Assembly (NCBI GenBank): GCA_023014335.1
Contig: JAECYW010000035.1
Location: 124,001-188,000 of the forward strand
Length of the DNA stretch: 64,000 nucleotides
Reading direction: 5' to 3'
From: Galerina marginata
Lineage: Eukaryota > Basidiomycota > Agaricomycetes > Agaricales > Galerinaceae
Shown here: piece after piece, positions 59,205 to 64,000 of the stretch
Layout of the letters: the number at the start of each line of letters is the position of its first letter
Position numbering within the stretch: position 1 is the first letter of the stretch
Program-made: the position numbers and the translations under genes
The notes under the pieces: model-generated
Databases searched by the model: none
What the model was told of the DNA's origin: nothing
Seen by the model: the letters and a program-made list of their open reading frames with translations, nothing else

Positions 59205-60385
59205 TTCCGAACCGAAATGACGGCTTAAAGGAGGAAATTATCCGTGGGAAACTTGGAATTTCGCGAAGGTCATTTGAAAATCACGTGATTTTTTGGACCT
59301 TTAACGAAAAAGCTTGCGAAAAACTTAATTATTTACAACACTGGAGAACATATATAAATGGTGCGGGGAAATGGTGATAGATGGAGATGAATTCTTGTGG
59401 ACCGGGATTGATATTCAAGGGGGAGACAAAATGAGAATGAAGTCGAAACCTATGATGAATTCTTGAATATCCATATCCAGAGCAGTGCCTACGATGGGCC
59501 CAGGCAATATCATTGGCTTGAAGCCAGCCTCGGCATGCGAAGTTAACAGCTATGATACACTGGACGAGCCCACTCCTGTATTGCGAAATATTACACAATT
59601 TCATACCTCCAATACTTGAATCACAGTCCAAGGCGACCACCGCTGCTCGCTTTCCGTACGACCAGCAGCCTTGGTCACGATCACAAAGTTATGGAGCAGC
59701 AGCTGTACTGAGTATACTAGCTCCCACCACCAACTCTGACCACTCTAAGCCTTAGGGACCGCCCAAGCCATGACAGAGGAGTCTTGTACAGAAACTTGAA
59801 GTTCCTAGCCATGATTGATGGCCGCGAGCATATCAGAAGTCAAAGTCAAGTTGTGTTTGAACGACAAGTGAGAGTGGAGGAGGTATGAGTTTTCAGGACC
59901 ATAGGGTTTGAACTCGTCAAGGTCAAAGTCCTTGAGGTGGCGATCTGCCAACTCTGTTCCGAAGGAAGGTGCATCAGCGGAATTGCCCACCGTGACCAGG
60001 GCGAATGCTAAGGTTTGTCCCCGAGATATTTCTGCTTCTACTGCTTCCATTAGAAGACCACCAGAAAGCGGCAGGGGGGGGGTGTTCCTTCAGTAGCTAA
60101 AACAAATGCGTTGGATTTTCAGCCGTAAATGCTTGGTGGAAAAGCTGTTCGGCGTTGGGCAAGGCATCCTTCCACTGCTTCCATGTAGAAGATCATAATA
60201 TAGCGTATAGAAAGATAATTCTGTGCCTTGTCGTTGGCTCAAGCAACAAGTTACAATGGTAGACATGATTTTTGCATGATTTGTTTTGTGGAGGACAAAG
60301 GAGTGGGAACCGGCCCGCGTGACGAGTTCGCTGACTCCGCGCGTCACGCACGTCACTAACCCCAACTTGGTGAACGGTGAGCAGC
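59205..60385. other. region between divergent genes
   Basis: A 1.2 kb region between the Rad60-like and GCFC-like starts. It must hold at least two promoters and possibly a small gene (59805-60050). Confidence 0.4.
59805..60050 (-). CDS. possible small protein or exon, 81 aa
   Basis: An uninterrupted frame with ATG and coding-like composition (ISRGQTLAFALVTVG, FKPYGPENSYLLHSHL). No family recognised. It may be one exon of a larger gene or chance. Confidence 0.25.
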   Translation of the reverse strand: MEAVEAEISRGQTLAFALVTVGNSADAPSFGTELADRHLKDFDLDEFKPYGPENSYLLHSHLSFKHNLTLTSDMLAAINHG

Positions 60386-63266
60386 ATGGACTCTACTCCC
60401 CCCGTCATCTTCAGGCGCAACAAAGGCAAGCCGACTCCTAGGGCAAGGCAGACATCACCTGAAAATGGCTCTGAAATTGCGTCGGAGACGGCAGAAGAGT
60501 CGCCAAGCACATTGGTGATGAAGCTGAAGACCAAGATCAAGAAGACGACCAAGACCAAGTCGCGTTTGAGTTTTGGAGGCGACGAAGAACAGGTTCGAGG
60601 TTCTAATTACTTTTAAGGGCTTGTACTAATGTGCTCGACTGGCTAGGATGGGGACGAGGAGGTCTTCAAGGTCAAGAAATCGAGCTTGAGTCGTAAAATG
60701 GCCCTCGGAACACATCCTGCGTAAGATTTAATCAAACAACTGGAGTCATTTTACTAAGGGAATGCAATCGTCTTATTTGACAGTATTGTACCCCCAACAC
60801 TCGACCAAGCTACTATCTCCGTCAATGATAGCCCGAAGTACGACGCGGCATATCTCAGAGAACTCAAAGCGAGCACTCCAACCGCACGGCCACCTCAACC
60901 GTCAGAGATAGACCCATATGACGCGGACATGTCCATGGACTTCGGGGAGGTTTCTGTGCAGAGCATCGACATGGATATCGGTAAGTCTACTTGGCCCACT
61001 TCTCTTTGAATTAAGCAACCGAACTGACTTCGATGCCAGAGGAAACAACGTCCTTCATTCCATCCGAGTCATCAATCCAAGTTGCTAAAGAAAAGCGAGA
61101 GCGACTCCGAAAAACACAAGCGAGCGGGGAAGATGACTTTATTTCACTTTCCGTAGCCAGACACGACGAGGGTCCGCAAGGCCCACACCCAGAAAGCAGG
61201 CTCGTGAGGGAAGAAGATGAGCTAGGAGAAGGTGACGATGGTGGGTATTAATTTCTTATCTATTGTTATCTGTCTGACTCCTTCCAGAATTTGCTGAATA
61301 TACTAGCGCGCAAGAAAGAATAGCACTAGGCAAAAAATCGAGGAAAAAAGAGGCCAGCCAACGGAGGGATGCAATGAAAGAGATGATCGCGGATGCGTAA
61401 GTTACCCAGAGTCACTCTAGCATTGCCTGTTTTAATATCATATTTCTAGCGAGGAAGAAGACGAGGAAACTGTAGAATGGGAACAAGAGCAGCTTCGTCG
61501 AGGTGGCCATCGAACGCCCGAGCCATCTTCATCAGCAAAAGTGAAGCAGGTCTACAAGCCTGCTCCAAGTAAGTCCTCTTCTTCCCCCTCGACTGTCCAG
61601 GGGTTTATTGATTCTTTTCAGTCCCTCTTGCCGCACCGGTGCCATCCTTGGGCCCTGCTGTTTCTCGGTTATCCGAACAACTCGCCCGGTTGACCACGTC
61701 CCACGCCGAAAATTCCGCTTCTCTGACTTCCCTTGCCCAAGAGCATCTAGAATTAGACGAAAGGGAGAAAGATATGAGAGAAATGGTCGAAAAGGCCGAG
61801 GAAAAAAGGGCATGGTTCAACAGCTTCAAGGAATGGACCGACAGCGTAGCCGGATTCTTGGATGAAAAGGTATATATGGCCTTGATTCTGTGTCTTTAAA
61901 CAGGCTCTGACTTTTGTCATAGTACCCATTGCTCGAGAAGCTAGAAGAGGAACACTTCTCGTTACTCAAAGAGCGGTTCGATATGATCGCAAAGCGGCGA
62001 CGAGAGGACGACGAAGACGACCTTGCCACCTTCATTGGGCCATTACCTACTCCAGCCTCAACGGAGCCTGAAGAAATAGACGAACTCGGAAGAACAATTC
62101 CCAGACCCAACCCGGTTCAAGAGAGACGCGAACGCCGTTTGGCCAGGGCTGCACGCCGACAACTGAGGTCGTCTCGTCGGACACAAGCTCCAGGAGAAGA
62201 GGAAGGGTATTCTACCGATTCATCTCTGGCGCCACAGGATACCTCGTCATACGCTGAAGCCATTCAGTCGCTCAATTCAAGGACAAAAGAGGTACTAGCA
62301 GATGTCAAAGCTGCGGAGTTCCGAGATCCCGGGAAAGGCCGCTGGAGCGTCTGGAGAGAGAAGTATTCGGACAGTTATATCGGTGCATGGGGCGGTCTCG
62401 GGGTGGTCAGCGTTTGGGAGTTTTGGGCGCGGCTTGAGCTTGTCACCTGGGACTGCATCGAGGTCGGTGATTCCGTTTTTCAGGTCTCTATCCGCATTGG
62501 CCTGACGTTATCATACCTATTTGGTAGGACCAGCGAAGTTTGCACAGTTTCAAGTGGTACAAAGGCCTGTACGAATATTGTCGGCCTGGCGAGAACCCGG
62601 TTGTAGAAGAGCGAAGGCTGGGTCCTGACGGAGATCTGGTAGCCTCTATGGTTTCGACGTCCGTGATTCCTCTTGTGTGCAAGATTCTGGAGAACGGCGC
62701 TCTGGATGTGTACTCCATGCGGCACGTCAGGAGGATGATCGATTTGGCTGAAGAAATCGAAGCGAGTGTAGAAGCTGAGGGTGGCAAATTCCAGGTTCGT
62801 TCTTGACTTTGTTTTCATTTCGCATTTACTTACCTCCACTTTAGATGCTCCTGAAATCAGTCGTGACCTTGTTCGAAATTGCCATTGCCGAACTTGAGGC
62901 ATCCATTACTAAATATACTGGCATTCATCAGTCATTGCCCGGATTTAACCCAGATGCTATACCTTCGCGAAGGCGGGCCCTTAACCGGCACGTGAAACTT
63001 CTGAAGAACCTACTACGTTGGAGGAAATACGCTACGGAGCGCTTTGGATTGGGTATGCTCGTTACGCGATTGGTGGAAAGGTGCATCCTAGTCGTTGCTG
63101 AAACCGGCTGGGACGTTGGTGGTGAAGACGTAGCACGAATGGTAAGCACAATTCTGCAATTAACGACAAGATTAACTGACGGAGAAATATTGCCCAGGTG
63201 GTTAAGATGTTGCCAGAAGAATTAGTCCCATCGCAGTTGGCCCGTCTGCTGCGAGGGCCTCGTTGA
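60386..63266 (+). CDS. GCFC/PAXBP1-type protein, probable spliceosome disassembly factor
   Basis: About ten exons with short introns, from MDSTPPVIFRRNKGKP to LPSQLARLLRGPR-type C-terminus with stop at 63264-63266. The N-terminal half is acidic and Lys-rich and contains SFIPSESSIQVAKEKRERLR and DDFISLSV, resembling the NTR2-like part. A coiled-coil-prone region (61740-61870) follows. The C-terminal half has the GCFC pattern: RDPGKGRWSVWREKYSDSYIGAWGGLGVVSVWEFWARLELVTWD, then FKWYKGLYEYCRPG and a long helical C-terminus. Proteins of this family (GCFC1/PAXBP1, Ntr2-related) act with Prp43-type helicases in intron-lariat spliceosome turnover. The start was set at the first in-frame ATG (60386). 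Intron near 62460-62540 needs transcript confirmation. Confidence 0.85.
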
Positions 63267-64000
63267 ATGTCATTCCTTTGGCGTAAGAGAAGTCTCTGGG
63301 CGAGGTCCAGACGCAAGCATGTGTGAGGTGTGAGATACATTTATTTTTCCCACTGTAAATTTACTTCGGGTGCGAATATCTTTCAGAAAGCCTGCAGCGC
63401 AAGTGCTCTTTGCATTGCCCCTCACGCTGCTGGTTTAAAAAGCATCCCGAAACATGAATATCATGAAACCTAAATGACCCTCGCAGATGTGCCACTTCAT
63501 GGTGCCTCTTCCTCCGTGAGTGGTTCGTTCCGTTGTCAGACATTCTTAAAACAGTCGGACCCCGGTCCGAGCGACAATTTTAAGCTTGACGTGCTTGCGA
63601 TAATAATGGACGCGCTTACAAGTTCTTCCCGTTTTACATGCTGTCCTGCGCGTCATGGACCCGTCGCACCACCCTTTCTTTTGGAAACATTTTGTCACCT
63701 GACTGGGCTTATTTTTTCAACAGCTGTCTGCTGTTGCATTCCTATGTGTATAAGGTTCCAAATGCAGTTGGAGAGGCTGCGCCATCCAAGGCGTAATACA
63801 GTGCTTGGCCTCTGTCCGTTGCGGATACCTACTCCACAAAGCTCTTCGATTTGACTAATTGACGATGCAGGTCGGAGGTGAGAGTTAATTATGTCTATTA
63901 CCGGGATAAACTAACCCAATTAACCAGTCAACAGGATTGTTCAGGCTTTAGAGTGTGTGTTACGATCATTTTCTCCAGACCGATGTCCATAACTTCTGGA
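63267..64000. other. window end, no supported gene
   Basis: A 126-codon + frame at 63474-63854 is Ser/Cys-rich with no recognised motif. It may be an untranslated or non-coding stretch. Confidence 0.35.

Overview
The window is nuclear DNA of a filamentous fungus, most likely a mushroom-forming basidiomycete (Agaricomycetes). Nearly every gene is cut by 50-60 bp GT-AG introns. The porin, RNA triphosphatase, MYND, Rad60-like and GCFC genes look like basidiomycete versions. The accessory part carries two dioxygenase-like families and a DUF6698-like remnant that I associate with mushroom genomes. I found no tRNA, rRNA or CRISPR array.

There are three regions. (1) 1-10.3 kb holds a divergent pair of LAMMER/SRPK-type kinase genes with degenerate motifs (551-1905 minus, 2153-3995 plus), followed by orphan genes, two of which contain short in-frame tandem repeats. 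(2) 10.9-49.0 kb is a block of large mobile elements. I read it as two related units lying head to tail, about 11007-28824 and 28846-48998. Their ends share a tip related to TCAGCGGACAA, and inside each end is a long run of short repeats in inverted orientation: a TTTCGA type in unit 1 and a GCAACTTCAA type in unit 2. Each unit carries the same two-gene core: a spliced HECT-like E3 ligase gene on the plus strand converging on a D-D-E integrase-fold transposase gene on the minus strand (resembling the Repbase IS3EU type). Each unit also carries a 2-oxoglutarate/Fe(II) dioxygenase-like gene on the minus strand. In unit 2 its HxD motif is intact and TET/JBP-like. In unit 1 a different family member has a stop codon inside HxD. 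Unit 2 is further interrupted by a 4.7 kb element with roughly 0.7 kb inverted terminal repeats (37.0-41.7 kb). (3) 49.2-63.3 kb is compact housekeeping DNA: mitochondrial porin (VDAC), a MYND zinc-finger gene, the mRNA-capping RNA 5'-triphosphatase (CET1 type), a small secreted hydrophobin with class II cysteine spacing, a Rad60/NIP45-type SUMO-like-domain protein, and a GCFC/PAXBP1-type splicing factor.

The most interesting object is the repeated module of ligase, transposase and dioxygenase framed by diverged subterminal repeats. A transposase, a possible ubiquitin ligase and a possible DNA-base dioxygenase travelling together would suit an element that manages host protein turnover and DNA methylation, but that function is inference. 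Transposase copy 1 and HECT copy 1 look uninterrupted. Transposase copy 2 and the unit 1 dioxygenase are each broken by one CGA-to-TGA change. The boundary of unit 2 lies only about 200 bp upstream of the porin start codon.
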